IMG/VR virus record: IMGVR_UViG_3300009068_002504
Location: 1 to 22,057 of that record
DNA from: a virus
Length of the DNA stretch: 22,057 nucleotides
Strand: one strand, 5' to 3'
The notes beneath the pieces are model-generated. The model ran no database searches and was not told the origin of the DNA. It saw nothing but the letters and a program-made list of their open reading frames with translations. A program made the position numbers and the translations under genes. Positions 7,103 through 13,939 of the stretch are shown piece after piece (the first letter of the stretch is position 1; each line of letters starts with the position of its first letter).

Positions 7103-10100
7103 ATGCCTCTCGACCTAATAACCAATACCGCAGACCCGCAACAACGCGGACTAATCGTCAGCATTTTAGAGGGCGGCATCGCTCCTTTTCCAAACTTCAC
7201 GCGCAACGACGCCAGCGTTGCTATCACGTTACAGCCCGTGAAGCCCTCGGCAACAGACACGCGCAGCTTTGATGTGGATTATACATCGGGCGACACGTAT
7301 CAAGTGAGCATCGGAAGCGCGGACGAAGCGCCAACGGCGGGCACGTTTGCCTTGGAAATTGACAGCGTGACAACAGATTTGACGGCGCTGGATTTTGACG
7401 TTAGCGCGGCAGATTTAGAGGACGCACTTTCAGCGGCAAGCGTTGCGGGCGGAAATCCCGCCGTGACGGTTACGCTTTTGAGCGAAGGCGTTTATCAAGT
7501 GGACGGCGCAACGAATGGCGTGCTTCCCACAATCTCGGCAACGGCAACGAATCTAATTCCTAATTGCTCGGCGGTTCTCACGGTTATCGCGCAAGGAACA
7601 GTCTCGACAAAGGGACAGCAGATTATCGCGCTAGTTCAACAGCCCGCAGCCTACGCTACGCCGTCCACGGCACTGCCAACGGCAAGCGTCACGGTATCCA
7701 CTGAACAAGCCGCAAGTTCATCGCTAAATAAAATCATTCGCATCGCGTTCGCCGCTGGCACGTATGGCGGCTTGTATAGCCTCTCTGCGACCGTGAACAG
7801 CGTTACGGCTGTGTGCGGCAGCGTTTCGCCCGTGGCGAGCATTGGCGAACTTTCTACGGCGCTAGGGCGTCATCCTCAGTTGCGCTACAATAGCACGACA
7901 GCGGCGGACAACTTCACCGTCTCGACAGACGGCGCGGCGTATCTTGTGGAGTTTATCGGCAACCTAGCGGGTCCAGTTGACCCTAGCTTGTCGGCAACGA
8001 ATGTTTCCTTGCTCGCGCCCTTTGGAGCATCCGGCACGATTTCACTAAACACGGTGAACATGGCCAAAATGTTTTGGTCATCGGGCGTGGATTCCCTCGC
8101 GCTTACGTTGTCCGTTGTCCGCACTCGCACAAGCGGCGAGGTGAAGACGATTCTCTCGATTCCCGTAACAGTTCCCGCAGACATCATAAACGCTGGTTCA
8201 CTCACTACGCTTTCCGTTTCGGGGGCGGTTAGGTATGACATATCCCAAAGCCTGAGCGCAGCGGAAAAACTACAGGCCGTCACAAATCAAGGTCTTAACC
8301 TAACCGCCTCAAAGCTACTTGGACAGGCGAGCAGCGGCGGAACCGGATTGCCAGTTGCAATCACTCTAGGCACAAATTTAAGTATGAGCGGCACGACGCT
8401 GAACGCGGTGGATTCAGCTACGGGCACAGTGACTAGCGTTTCCGTGACTACGGCAAACGGCGTCAGCGGCACGGTGGCGACAGCGACAACTACGCCCGCG
8501 ATTAGCTTAACGCTTGGAGCAATCACGCCGACTAGCGTTGCCGCATCTGGTGCCGTAAGTGGCAGTAATCTTAGCGGAACGAACACGGGCGATCAAACCA
8601 GCGTGAGCGGAAATGCAGGAACGGCAACGGCACTTGCAACGCCTCGCAACATTTTCAACATTAGCTTTAACGGCACGTCAAATGTTGCTGGCGATGCAAC
8701 GAACACGGGACACTTCGCTAGTATTCCAGGCACTGGCGCGGCGGGGCATTTCGTCACTGAGAACGGAACCGTGCCGACACTTATAGCCGGACGCTCGGCT
8801 TGGTATTCCAATGGCAGCGGAGTCCCTTCTTTCAAAAATGGAACTGGCACTGCTGTTACGCTTGTGAGTAGTTCCGACTTAGGCACAGGAGTTGCAACTT
8901 TCCTCGCCACTCCAAGCTCTGCAAATCTTGCGGCGGCTGTCACGGATGAAACAGGCACCGGATTACTTGTCTTTAATACCTCGCCAAGCTTGATCTCGCC
9001 TTCCGTGCGGCCAAGCATCATTAGCTTTGGAACCATACTAGCATCGGCGGCAGCCAGCACAGATAAAACGGCAACTTTTCCGAACGCCACGGGAACGGTT
9101 CTTTTAGACAGCGCAATCGGCGTATCTGTGCAAGCCTACGATGCCGATTTAACAACGTGGGCTGGCATCACTCCGGGCGCGAATGTAGGCACGTTTCTAG
9201 CGACTCCATCCTCCGCAAATCTTCGCTCCGCCGTCACAGACGAAAACGGCACGGGCGCGTTGCTATTTTCTGGGGCAACCTCTCCCGATTTCACGACCAG
9301 CATCACCACGTCTAGCACGTCATTCACCGCCTTTGCAGGAGCAACCACACTGCTCACCATCGGAGGCACAGGTGCAAGCGCGTCCATGTTCGCGCCTTCC
9401 ACGCTCGACGCTACAAGCAGCATCACGGGTGCGATTCGCACCAGCGGTGGAATTTCAGCGGAAAAGGCGCTGAATGTCGGAACCACTGCAACTATCGGTG
9501 GAGTGACTAAGCTCGCATCTGGCGCTATCGGTGCGCCGGGATGGTGCTTTACGGCAGATGTTGATTGCGGAGCCTACTACATCTCATCGAACCGCTACGC
9601 GCTCGCCGCTGGTGGCGTCGCCGTGTGCATTATAGAGTTCGACGGCACTTCTCAGATTTTCGGGCACAGCAGCTCGCCATTCACACGGAACAACTCCACT
9701 GGCGAGGTTTATTGGGCGCTTCAAGCGTTTTCCGGCGCGTCGGGAGGGGTGCGAATAGGCGACCCAGCCGCGAAATTTTATACTCGCGCAGCCGCCTCAC
9801 AAACCGCCAATATCCAAGAGTGGCAGAACAGCAGCGGAACCGCGCTGGCCAGTATTGATAAAGCTGGAAATCCCTCATTCCCCAAAACTATCACCGCCGC
9901 TGCGACTACTGGCGCGCAGACGATAGACAAAGCCAGCGGATCAGTGAACTTCGCCGCAGCCGCGACTTCGCTAGTTGTCACAAATTCGCTTTGCACAACT
10001 TCCAGCGTGATAAATTGCACCATCGCCACAAATGACGCGACCGCCGCAAACGTAAAGGCGGTAGCTGCCGCTGGTAGCTTCACGATTTATCTAGGCATTG

Positions 10101-10144
10101 CCCCCACCGCAGAAACGCGAGTCAATTTCCTCATTACCAACTAA
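7103..10144 (+). CDS. Long tail fibre protein
   Basis: A 1013-residue protein, the longest in the window, very rich in Thr, Ser, Ala, Gly and Val with almost no charged helices, as in trimeric phage fibres. The N-terminal 250 residues hold a beta domain with repeated strands. The middle contains GTVTSVSVTTANG-type and SGSNLSGTNTGDQT-type fibre motifs. Two near copies of a unit starting TFLATPSSANL lie at residues 599-624 and 697-722. The C-terminus (NDATAANVKAVAAAGSFTIYLGI, cut here by wording only) is a compact beta tip of the kind often seen at fibre ends. No intramolecular chaperone or peptidase motif is seen. It would bind the host receptor. It has its own promoter just upstream. Confidence 0.8.
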   Translation: MPLDLITNTADPQQRGLIVSILEGGIAPFPNFTRNDASVAITLQPVKPSATDTRSFDVDYTSGDTYQVSIGSADEAPTAGTFALEIDSVTTDLTALDFDVSAADLEDALSAASVAGGNPAVTVTLLSEGVYQVDGATNGVLPTISATATNLIPNCSAVLTVIAQGTVSTKGQQIIALVQQPAAYATPSTALPTASVTVSTEQAASSSLNKIIRIAFAAGTYGGLYSLSATVNSVTAVCGSVSPVASIGELSTALGRHPQLRYNSTTAADNFTVSTDGAAYLVEFIGNLAGPVDPSLSATNVSLLAPFGASGTISLNTVNMAKMFWSSGVDSLALTLSVVRTRTSGEVKTILSIPVTVPADIINAGSLTTLSVSGAVRYDISQSLSAAEKLQAVTNQGLNLTASKLLGQASSGGTGLPVAITLGTNLSMSGTTLNAVDSATGTVTSVSVTTANGVSGTVATATTTPAISLTLGAITPTSVAASGAVSGSNLSGTNTGDQTSVSGNAGTATALATPRNIFNISFNGTSNVAGDATNTGHFASIPGTGAAGHFVTENGTVPTLIAGRSAWYSNGSGVPSFKNGTGTAVTLVSSSDLGTGVATFLATPSSANLAAAVTDETGTGLLVFNTSPSLISPSVRPSIISFGTILASAAASTDKTATFPNATGTVLLDSAIGVSVQAYDADLTTWAGITPGANVGTFLATPSSANLRSAVTDENGTGALLFSGATSPDFTTSITTSSTSFTAFAGATTLLTIGGTGASASMFAPSTLDATSSITGAIRTSGGISAEKALNVGTTATIGGVTKLASGAIGAPGWCFTADVDCGAYYISSNRYALAAGGVAVCIIEFDGTSQIFGHSSSPFTRNNSTGEVYWALQAFSGASGGVRIGDPAAKFYTRAAASQTANIQEWQNSSGTALASIDKAGNPSFPKTITAAATTGAQTIDKASGSVNFAAAATSLVVTNSLCTTSSVINCTIATNDATAANVKAVAAAGSFTIYLGIAPTAETRVNFLITN
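8897..9268 (+). repeat. Internal repeat in the tail fibre
   Basis: Two copies of a 26-residue unit, encoded at 8897-8974 and 9191-9268, share TFLATPSSANL followed by AVTDE and GTG, and a hydrophobic end (LLVF or ALLF). They lie 98 residues apart in the same frame. The repeat is a structural module of the shaft, not a mobile element. Confidence 0.75.
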
Positions 10145-10148
10145 AGCT

Positions 10149-10433
10149 ATGACCTATACAGAAGAACAATACAACGAGGTTTTGAGAACCACGGCGGAGC
10201 AGCTTCAAGCACTCAAGCTGGAACACGCCGCCGAGGTTGCTGAAATCACAGCAGATCGCAACCGCCTCGCCGCGCTACTCGCAGAAGCATCCGCCGCCTT
10301 TGACGAGGGCGACATTGCCAAGCTGACAGCGATGCGCGAGGCCGCGCTGCAAACCGAGAGCGAGAAGAAACTCGCCGCCGCACTTGCCAAAAAAGCGGAG
10401 GCAGAGGCGGAGATTGCGGCCCTTTCCGAATAA
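10149..10433 (+). CDS. Coiled-coil protein after the tail fibre
   Basis: A 94-residue, almost wholly helical protein with heptad-like Ala, Leu, Glu and Lys patterns (EKKLAAALAKKAEAEAEIAAL). I start it at the ATG at 10149. An upstream TTG at 10098 would lie inside the tail fibre gene. It begins 4 bases after the fibre stop, so it is the first gene of the lysis segment or the last of the tail segment. There is no signal peptide. It could be a fibre assembly helper or a small structural protein; I do not recognise a family. Confidence 0.6.
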   Translation: MTYTEEQYNEVLRTTAEQLQALKLEHAAEVAEITADRNRLAALLAEASAAFDEGDIAKLTAMREAALQTESEKKLAAALAKKAEAEAEIAALSE

Positions 10434-10436
10434 GCC

Positions 10437-10667
10437 ATGACACTTGAAAACGCTTTGCTCATAGCCGTAAGTTCCGTGACTGGCGCGTTATGTTTTCTCG
10501 CCAAAATCTTATGGCATCGTAGCGAACAATGCGAGGCAGACCGCAAAGAGCTACGAAGCGCAATCGAATCCGTTCGGGCGCAAGCTGGAGAGAACCACGG
10601 TATGCTAATGGCTTACAGGATGTGCCCCGGCAAGCCCTGCCCATTTAAGGAAAACATAAAACCATGA
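10437..10667 (+). CDS. Small membrane protein of the lysis cassette
   Basis: A 76-residue protein with one N-terminal hydrophobic segment (about residues 5-24, LLIAVSSVTGALCFLAKIL). It is followed by a charged helix (RSEQCEADRKELRSAIESVRAQ) and a Cys-containing end (CPGKPCPF). One membrane anchor plus a helical soluble part is the layout of an inner-membrane spanin subunit or an accessory holin. It is placed just before the holin-like gene, coupled to it by ATGA at 10664-10667. Which role it has cannot be decided from the sequence. Confidence 0.55.
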   Translation: MTLENALLIAVSSVTGALCFLAKILWHRSEQCEADRKELRSAIESVRAQAGENHGMLMAYRMCPGKPCPFKENIKP

Positions 10668-10873
10668 ACAACTGGAAAACCACACTCAGCGGAATCGGTG
10701 CCGCATTAACCTCCGCCTTAACCGCAATCGCCGCATTACCTTATCAGCTTGGCGACGTTGCCACGATTATTCCGCCAGCTTGGAAGGCTCGCGTCACAAT
10801 CGCCGGAATCATTGCGACGGTAATCCTCAAATCCATTAACTCCGCAGTCCAAAAAGACGCACCAAAACAATGA
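10664..10873 (+). CDS. Holin-like protein
   Basis: A 69-residue protein with two hydrophobic segments (about residues 7-28 and 43-58) joined by a short loop and ending in a charged tail, AVQKDAPKQ. This size and two-segment topology fit a class II holin that opens the inner membrane to let the endolysin out. It is encoded between a one-segment membrane protein and a lipoprotein, two genes before the endolysin, and is coupled to both neighbours by ATGA overlaps. The name rests on topology and context, not on a motif. Confidence 0.6.
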   Translation: MNNWKTTLSGIGAALTSALTAIAALPYQLGDVATIIPPAWKARVTIAGIIATVILKSINSAVQKDAPKQ

Positions 10874-11088
10874 ATCCATTTATCCGCGATCCTCGCCGCG
10901 TCGTCCTCGCTTTCGCCTACGCGGTTTTTGCAATCCTCGCGTGTTTGTATCTCGCAAGCTGTGCCGCCATTCCCTACCGTGTCAGCGTGTCATATTCGGG
11001 CGCTACGGCGTCCTATGACGGCAAGCGCGTGTTACTCGACGTGGACGGCGATGAAGTAGGTAAGTCGCTCCAAGGCTATGCAAAGTGA
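10870..11088 (+). CDS. Small lipoprotein, possible outer-membrane spanin
   Basis: A 72-residue protein with a positively charged start (MNPFIRDPRRVV), a hydrophobic core (LAFAYAVFAILACLYL) and a good lipobox LASC, so Cys31 would be lipidated and the mature part would be about 42 residues. A small lipoprotein next to a holin and endolysin fits an outer-membrane spanin. The mature part (VSVSYSGATASYDGKRVLLDVDG) is however beta-like instead of Pro-rich, so another envelope role is possible. It overlaps the endolysin gene by 11 bases. Its presence suggests a Gram-negative host. Confidence 0.6.
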   Translation: MNPFIRDPRRVVLAFAYAVFAILACLYLASCAAIPYRVSVSYSGATASYDGKRVLLDVDGDEVGKSLQGYAK

Positions 11089-11602
11089 TGAAATCCGCTT
11101 GGCGATTCTTTCGCCGGATGAAGCGCGTGATGCGTTGGCTCGCATCGCTGAAAAAGAAATAGGCACGCGAGAAATCGGCGGTAATAATTGCGGGCCGAGG
11201 GTGCGCGAGTATCAGTCAGCGACTTGGACGGATCCGGGCGTTTGGCCGTGGTGCGCTGCGTTCGTTTGCTGGATAATCCGCGAATGGTTAAAGTCGCCAA
11301 GCGTGAAAGCAATCGTGCATTTCCAGCGCCCAAAGACAACGGGCGCGTTTGACTTCATCCGATGGGCAAAGGATGAGGGCTTGCAAGTTCTAGGTGAAAA
11401 TGAGCCGTGCCTCCGTGGAGATATAGTGGTTTTCGACTTCTCTCACATCGGTATAGTAACAGCCGACAGCGAACGCGGAGAAATCGAGGCGTGCGAGGGC
11501 AACACTAACGGAAAGGGCGAGCGCGATTCAGAGAGCGGCGATGGAGTATGGCGAAAGTATCGCGCCCGCTCACTTGTTAAGGCTTTTATCCGCCTTGTCT
11601 AA
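11078..11602 (+). CDS. CHAP-type endolysin
   Basis: A 174-residue cell-wall hydrolase of the CHAP / NlpC-P60-like class. The segment WPWCAAFVCWIIREW holds the likely nucleophile Cys59, preceded by the usual NNCGPRVREYQ region. DIVVFDFSHIGIV carries the catalytic His123, and ACEGNTNG (138-145) gives the third polar residue. It would cleave peptide or amide bonds in peptidoglycan at the end of infection. There is no signal peptide, so export depends on the holin two genes upstream. It starts inside the lipoprotein gene at an ATG at 11078, and its last 33 bases overlap the convergent minus-strand gene. Confidence 0.8.
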   Translation: MQSDEIRLAILSPDEARDALARIAEKEIGTREIGGNNCGPRVREYQSATWTDPGVWPWCAAFVCWIIREWLKSPSVKAIVHFQRPKTTGAFDFIRWAKDEGLQVLGENEPCLRGDIVVFDFSHIGIVTADSERGEIEACEGNTNGKGERDSESGDGVWRKYRARSLVKAFIRLV

Positions 11603-11758
11603 AAGCTCAGGATAATACCGCCGCGCCCATTCCCGCGCCTCGTTCTCCGCAAACTCGACAACCGACTTAGACGGCATCGCGCCCAACGTCATAATGCCGA
11701 TACGCTCGTCAACTCGATAGGCGATTTCACGGCGTAGTTGATCGGGTGTTTCTATCAT
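11570..11758 (-). CDS. Small early protein, unknown
   Basis: A 62-residue charged, helical protein (MIETPDQLRREIAYRVDER, ending LLDKADKSLNK). It is the last gene of the minus-strand operon. Its ATG overlaps the stop of the gene before it (ATGA at 11755-11758), and a Shine-Dalgarno-like GGGAGG lies upstream inside that gene. Its last 33 bases overlap the endolysin gene on the other strand. No family is recognised and no membrane segment is seen. Confidence 0.55.
   Translation of the reverse strand: MIETPDQLRREIAYRVDERIGIMTLGAMPSKSVVEFAENEAREWARRYYPELLDKADKSLNK
11579..11606. terminator. Weak hairpin at the convergent gene ends
   Basis: GCTTTT (11582-11587) can pair with AAAAGC (11601-11606) around a 13-base loop, and AAGGC/GCCTT (11579-11583 and 11592-11596) is an alternative stem. 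Both lie where the late and early genes run into each other, so a two-way terminator is possible. There is no long T run on either strand, so this is a weak candidate. Confidence 0.2.
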
Positions 11759-12012
11759 TGCCCATCCTCCCTCGATAGCCGTCCTATCTCTGCCATTTCT
11801 CCAGTGACTTCGCTGCTTGTGGAGCGGACGAATAGAGACATTGCGATGTGGTTAATGGTGGCGAGCTTCGCTTTCAGCGCATCCCGCTCGGCGGTGACTG
11901 CGGCGAGTTCGTCTTCAATCTGTTCGCAAACGGCGGCATCTACAAATATGTGCTTAACGCCATTCCAGATGTAGATTTTTGTTGCGGCTGCCGTTCTTGT
12001 TGTAGTGCTCAT
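11755..12012 (-). CDS. Small coiled-coil protein (duplicated module)
   Basis: An 85-residue protein with a short N-terminal strand region (KIYIWNGVKHIFVDA) and a central coiled coil DELAAVTAERDALKAKL. The coil is nearly identical to that of the gene at 15614-15838, and the DNA matches at 39 of 41 bases. The end SREDGQ supplies a GAGGATGG ribosome-binding-like sequence for the next gene. The start at 12012 overlaps the upstream stop by ATGA and follows AGAAGAAACCAA. Such accessory phage proteins are often of unknown function, and I assign none. Confidence 0.6.
   Translation of the reverse strand: MSTTTRTAAATKIYIWNGVKHIFVDAAVCEQIEDELAAVTAERDALKAKLATINHIAMSLFVRSTSSEVTGEMAEIGRLSREDGQ
11871..11911. 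repeat. Duplicated 41-base coding segment, copy 1
   Basis: This segment matches 15676-15716 at 39 of 41 bases in the same orientation. It encodes the ELAAVTAERDALK coil in both genes. The DNA identity is too high for chance and points to a recent duplication or gene conversion. Confidence 0.75.
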
Positions 12013-12188
12013 TTGGTTTCTTCTAGGGTTTCAAGTGCGTTATCCCGCGCTTCCGATGCGAACGGGTCGGTGAGATACCAGTCGTAGATTTCCGGCTTAC
12101 TGGTTTCGCAGGCTATGTGCAGTTTATCCAACGCCTCTCTGCACTTGGCGAGCTTGGCTGCTTGGACTATCAGTTCTAGGTCGCTCAT
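12009..12188 (-). CDS. Small early protein, unknown
   Basis: A 59-residue acidic helical protein, MSDLELIVQAAKLAKCREAL through EARDNALETLEETK. A longer frame extends upstream to 12269, but the ATG at 12188 overlaps the stop of the preceding gene in the ATGA pattern used throughout the operon. The region upstream of 12188 is already coding in the neighbouring frame, so I use 12188. The last codons (GAA GAA ACC AAA TGA) form the A-rich leader of the next gene. No known family. Confidence 0.55.
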   Translation of the reverse strand: MSDLELIVQAAKLAKCREALDKLHIACETSKPEIYDWYLTDPFASEARDNALETLEETK

Positions 12189-12607
12189 TGGTGCTCTCTT
12201 TTTGTGCGGTGCGCTTTCGGGTAGAGGGCAGCGACAGCGACATCTCTGGCCTTTTCGATTTCGTCCCATCTCCCGCCATCGCTGGTGTTGGAGATTTGAT
12301 TTATTTTCATGAGTGCAGCACGCAGGCCATCCACATTGGCGACCAAGTCCGCGTTTGCCGTTTCCACGGTGCTTACGCGGATAAGAAGCGCATCGCGTTC
12401 GTCGGTGAGCATATCAATCGTGCAGCAGTAAGATGCACAGTCCTGTTGCGCCTTATCCCTTTCCTTCGTGCGCTCTGCAAGTGAGCGTTCGAGGGTTCGG
12501 GCGAAGTCGGCAGGCACAAAATAGCTTAGTGCTTTTTTAATTGGTATGTCGTCCATCCTTTGCTCTGACTCATCCGTGAGCGGTGTTGGTCGTTCGTTTG
12601 GTATCAT
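12185..12607 (-). CDS. Coiled-coil accessory protein
   Basis: A 140-residue protein. Its middle is coiled coil (LERSLAERTKERDKAQQDC, then LTDERDALLIRVSTVETA), preceded by a short region with FVPADFARTLER and followed by GGRWDEIEKARDVAVAAL. The ERDAL phrase is shared with the proteins encoded at 11755 and 15614, so the three may be related or repeatedly exchanged. It is coupled at both ends by ATGA overlaps (12185-12188 and 12604-12607). Proteins of this kind are common in the accessory part of phage early operons; the function is unknown. Confidence 0.6.
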   Translation of the reverse strand: MIPNERPTPLTDESEQRMDDIPIKKALSYFVPADFARTLERSLAERTKERDKAQQDCASYCCTIDMLTDERDALLIRVSTVETANADLVANVDGLRAALMKINQISNTSDGGRWDEIEKARDVAVAALYPKAHRTKREHQ

Positions 12608-12732
12608 AGTATTTGTTTCGCGATGTATTCCTTGAGAGTTTCCCCTTCTTCACGGTCTATTGCCCAAGCTATTGTCAGGATTGCCCACGCGATAACGATT
12701 ATCGGGATGGTGATTAGTTTGATGATGTTCAT
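12604..12732 (-). CDS. 42-residue membrane peptide
   Basis: A tiny protein of 42 residues: MNIIKLITIPIIVIAWAIL continues to a strongly hydrophobic stretch (about residues 3-25) and a charged tail (DREEGETLKEYIAKQ). It should sit in the inner membrane with one span. A longer frame starts at 12795, but the ATG at 12732 overlaps the upstream stop (ATGA at 12729-12732), which fixes the start. Its own stop overlaps the next gene the same way. Function unknown. Confidence 0.6.
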   Translation of the reverse strand: MNIIKLITIPIIVIAWAILTIAWAIDREEGETLKEYIAKQIL

Positions 12733-12941
12733 ACAATGTTTTGTTTTGAATTGTTCAACTCGGCTAGTTCTTCGGCTTTGACTATCTCCGCGCATCTTTG
12801 AACGGCGCGCTCGTATGGCCCGTAGTCCTCGCAGTTACGGCCCTCAATTAACCCTAGCTCCCTCTCTGCATCAGCAAGCGCACGTCTCGCGGCTTGTAGC
12901 TTCGTCGGTTTCGTTGGTTCGATTTCAAATAGTGAGTCCAT
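12729..12941 (-). CDS. Small early protein, unknown
   Basis: A 70-residue soluble helical protein (KLQAARRALADAERELGLIEGR, then YERAVQRCAEIVKAEELAEL). It lies 11 bases after the methyltransferase gene and is the first member of the run of small genes before the convergent end. The ATG is preceded by a G-poor leader, TAAAAACAAAACCT, without Shine-Dalgarno sequence. Its helices suggest a coiled-coil or dimeric fold. No family recognised. Confidence 0.55.
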   Translation of the reverse strand: MDSLFEIEPTKPTKLQAARRALADAERELGLIEGRNCEDYGPYERAVQRCAEIVKAEELAELNNSKQNIV

Positions 12942-12952
12942 AGGTTTTGTTT

Positions 12953-13939
12953 TTATACTTCGATTAGTTCTTGCTCAACGTGGTTTTCTACGTCCGCGAG
13001 ATTACGCACGGCTTGATTGTAATACGACTGCTTTAGCTCTGCTCCGATTGCCTTGCGTCCGTTCAATACCGCGCCATACACCTCGCTGCCAACTCCCATA
13101 AACGGAGTAAAAACAACCTCGCCGGGATTACTCCAAAGCACGCAAGCGCGCTCAATCACGTCTAATTGCAGCGGGTGACAATGGCGCTCGTCGTCGGCGT
13201 CTCGGCTTTCCTTGTATGGGATAACTCGGTCAATGCGAATGTCGTCCCAGAAGCTGCTGGCGTATTGTCGCCAAATCCAATGACTGAAACGGTTCTCTGT
13301 CTGCTTTCCTTCGTGTCCTTTGTATTGCTGCAATTCATGCGGCATGACGCGCTCTCCGGCATATGAATGAAGCCCCGTAGGGTGTGAGACGGGAACTTTG
13401 TTTTCGCCGCACTTTTTGAACGTCAAAAGATAGTCCGCGCCCGCAACGTCGCACAGCGTTGAATCCTCTACAATCTGCGCGTGAGCTAATCCTTTCGCCA
13501 TTGTGCGGAGACGAACGCCTAGCGGCTCTTTCCAAATTGCGCGACGACCCATGAATTGAAATCCATATTTCTCATGAAGCCGAATAATGTCGCCGGGAAA
13601 GTCAATCAATCCAGTTCCGGCATTTGCCCCGCAGCCCATGCGCGCCGTCTCGCCGTTTCCTTTTCCCGGAACGTCCATGCAATGAACGGCAGTAATCCGT
13701 CCCGGTTTTGTGAGGCGAGCCAATTCCGATACCACGTATCCGTAGTGAATGAAAAACTCTGAATAGCTCGCACAGTTGCTCAAATCCATTTCGCTGCTGC
13801 TGTAATTATACAGCCCGCAAAACGGCGGAGAATAAATTGAGAGGTCAATTTTCTCGTCTGGAAGCGACTTCATCACTTCGATGCAATCGCCGTTGTATAG
13901 GGCGTATTTGTTCGTGATTGTTTGGTTGATTATAGCCAT
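12953..13939 (-). CDS. DNA methyltransferase (beta-class amino-MTase)
   Basis: A 328-residue S-adenosylmethionine-dependent DNA methyltransferase. The catalytic motif IV is SPPF (residues 37-40), preceded by the typical LYNGDCIEVMKSLPDEKID start. The cofactor motif I is near the C-terminus: TPFMGVGSEVYGAVLNGRKAIGAEL, with FMGVG at 280-284. The IV-before-I order marks the beta class, which methylates N6 of adenine or N4 of cytosine; the sequence does not decide which or name the target site. No matching restriction enzyme is seen, so it is probably a solitary phage enzyme for protecting or marking the genome. It overlaps the helicase gene by 10 bases. Confidence 0.85.
   Translation of the reverse strand: MAIINQTITNKYALYNGDCIEVMKSLPDEKIDLSIYSPPFCGLYNYSSSEMDLSNCASYSEFFIHYGYVVSELARLTKPGRITAVHCMDVPGKGNGETARMGCGANAGTGLIDFPGDIIRLHEKYGFQFMGRRAIWKEPLGVRLRTMAKGLAHAQIVEDSTLCDVAGADYLLTFKKCGENKVPVSHPTGLHSYAGERVMPHELQQYKGHEGKQTENRFSHWIWRQYASSFWDDIRIDRVIPYKESRDADDERHCHPLQLDVIERACVLWSNPGEVVFTPFMGVGSEVYGAVLNGRKAIGAELKQSYYNQAVRNLADVENHVEQELIEV

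Noticed and set aside
8287-9486. Long minus-strand open frames opposite the tail fibre gene.
   Set aside because: They are rich in Val, Ala, Pro and Thr as expected for the complement of a Thr/Ser/Gly/Ala-rich fibre gene, and have no start signals.
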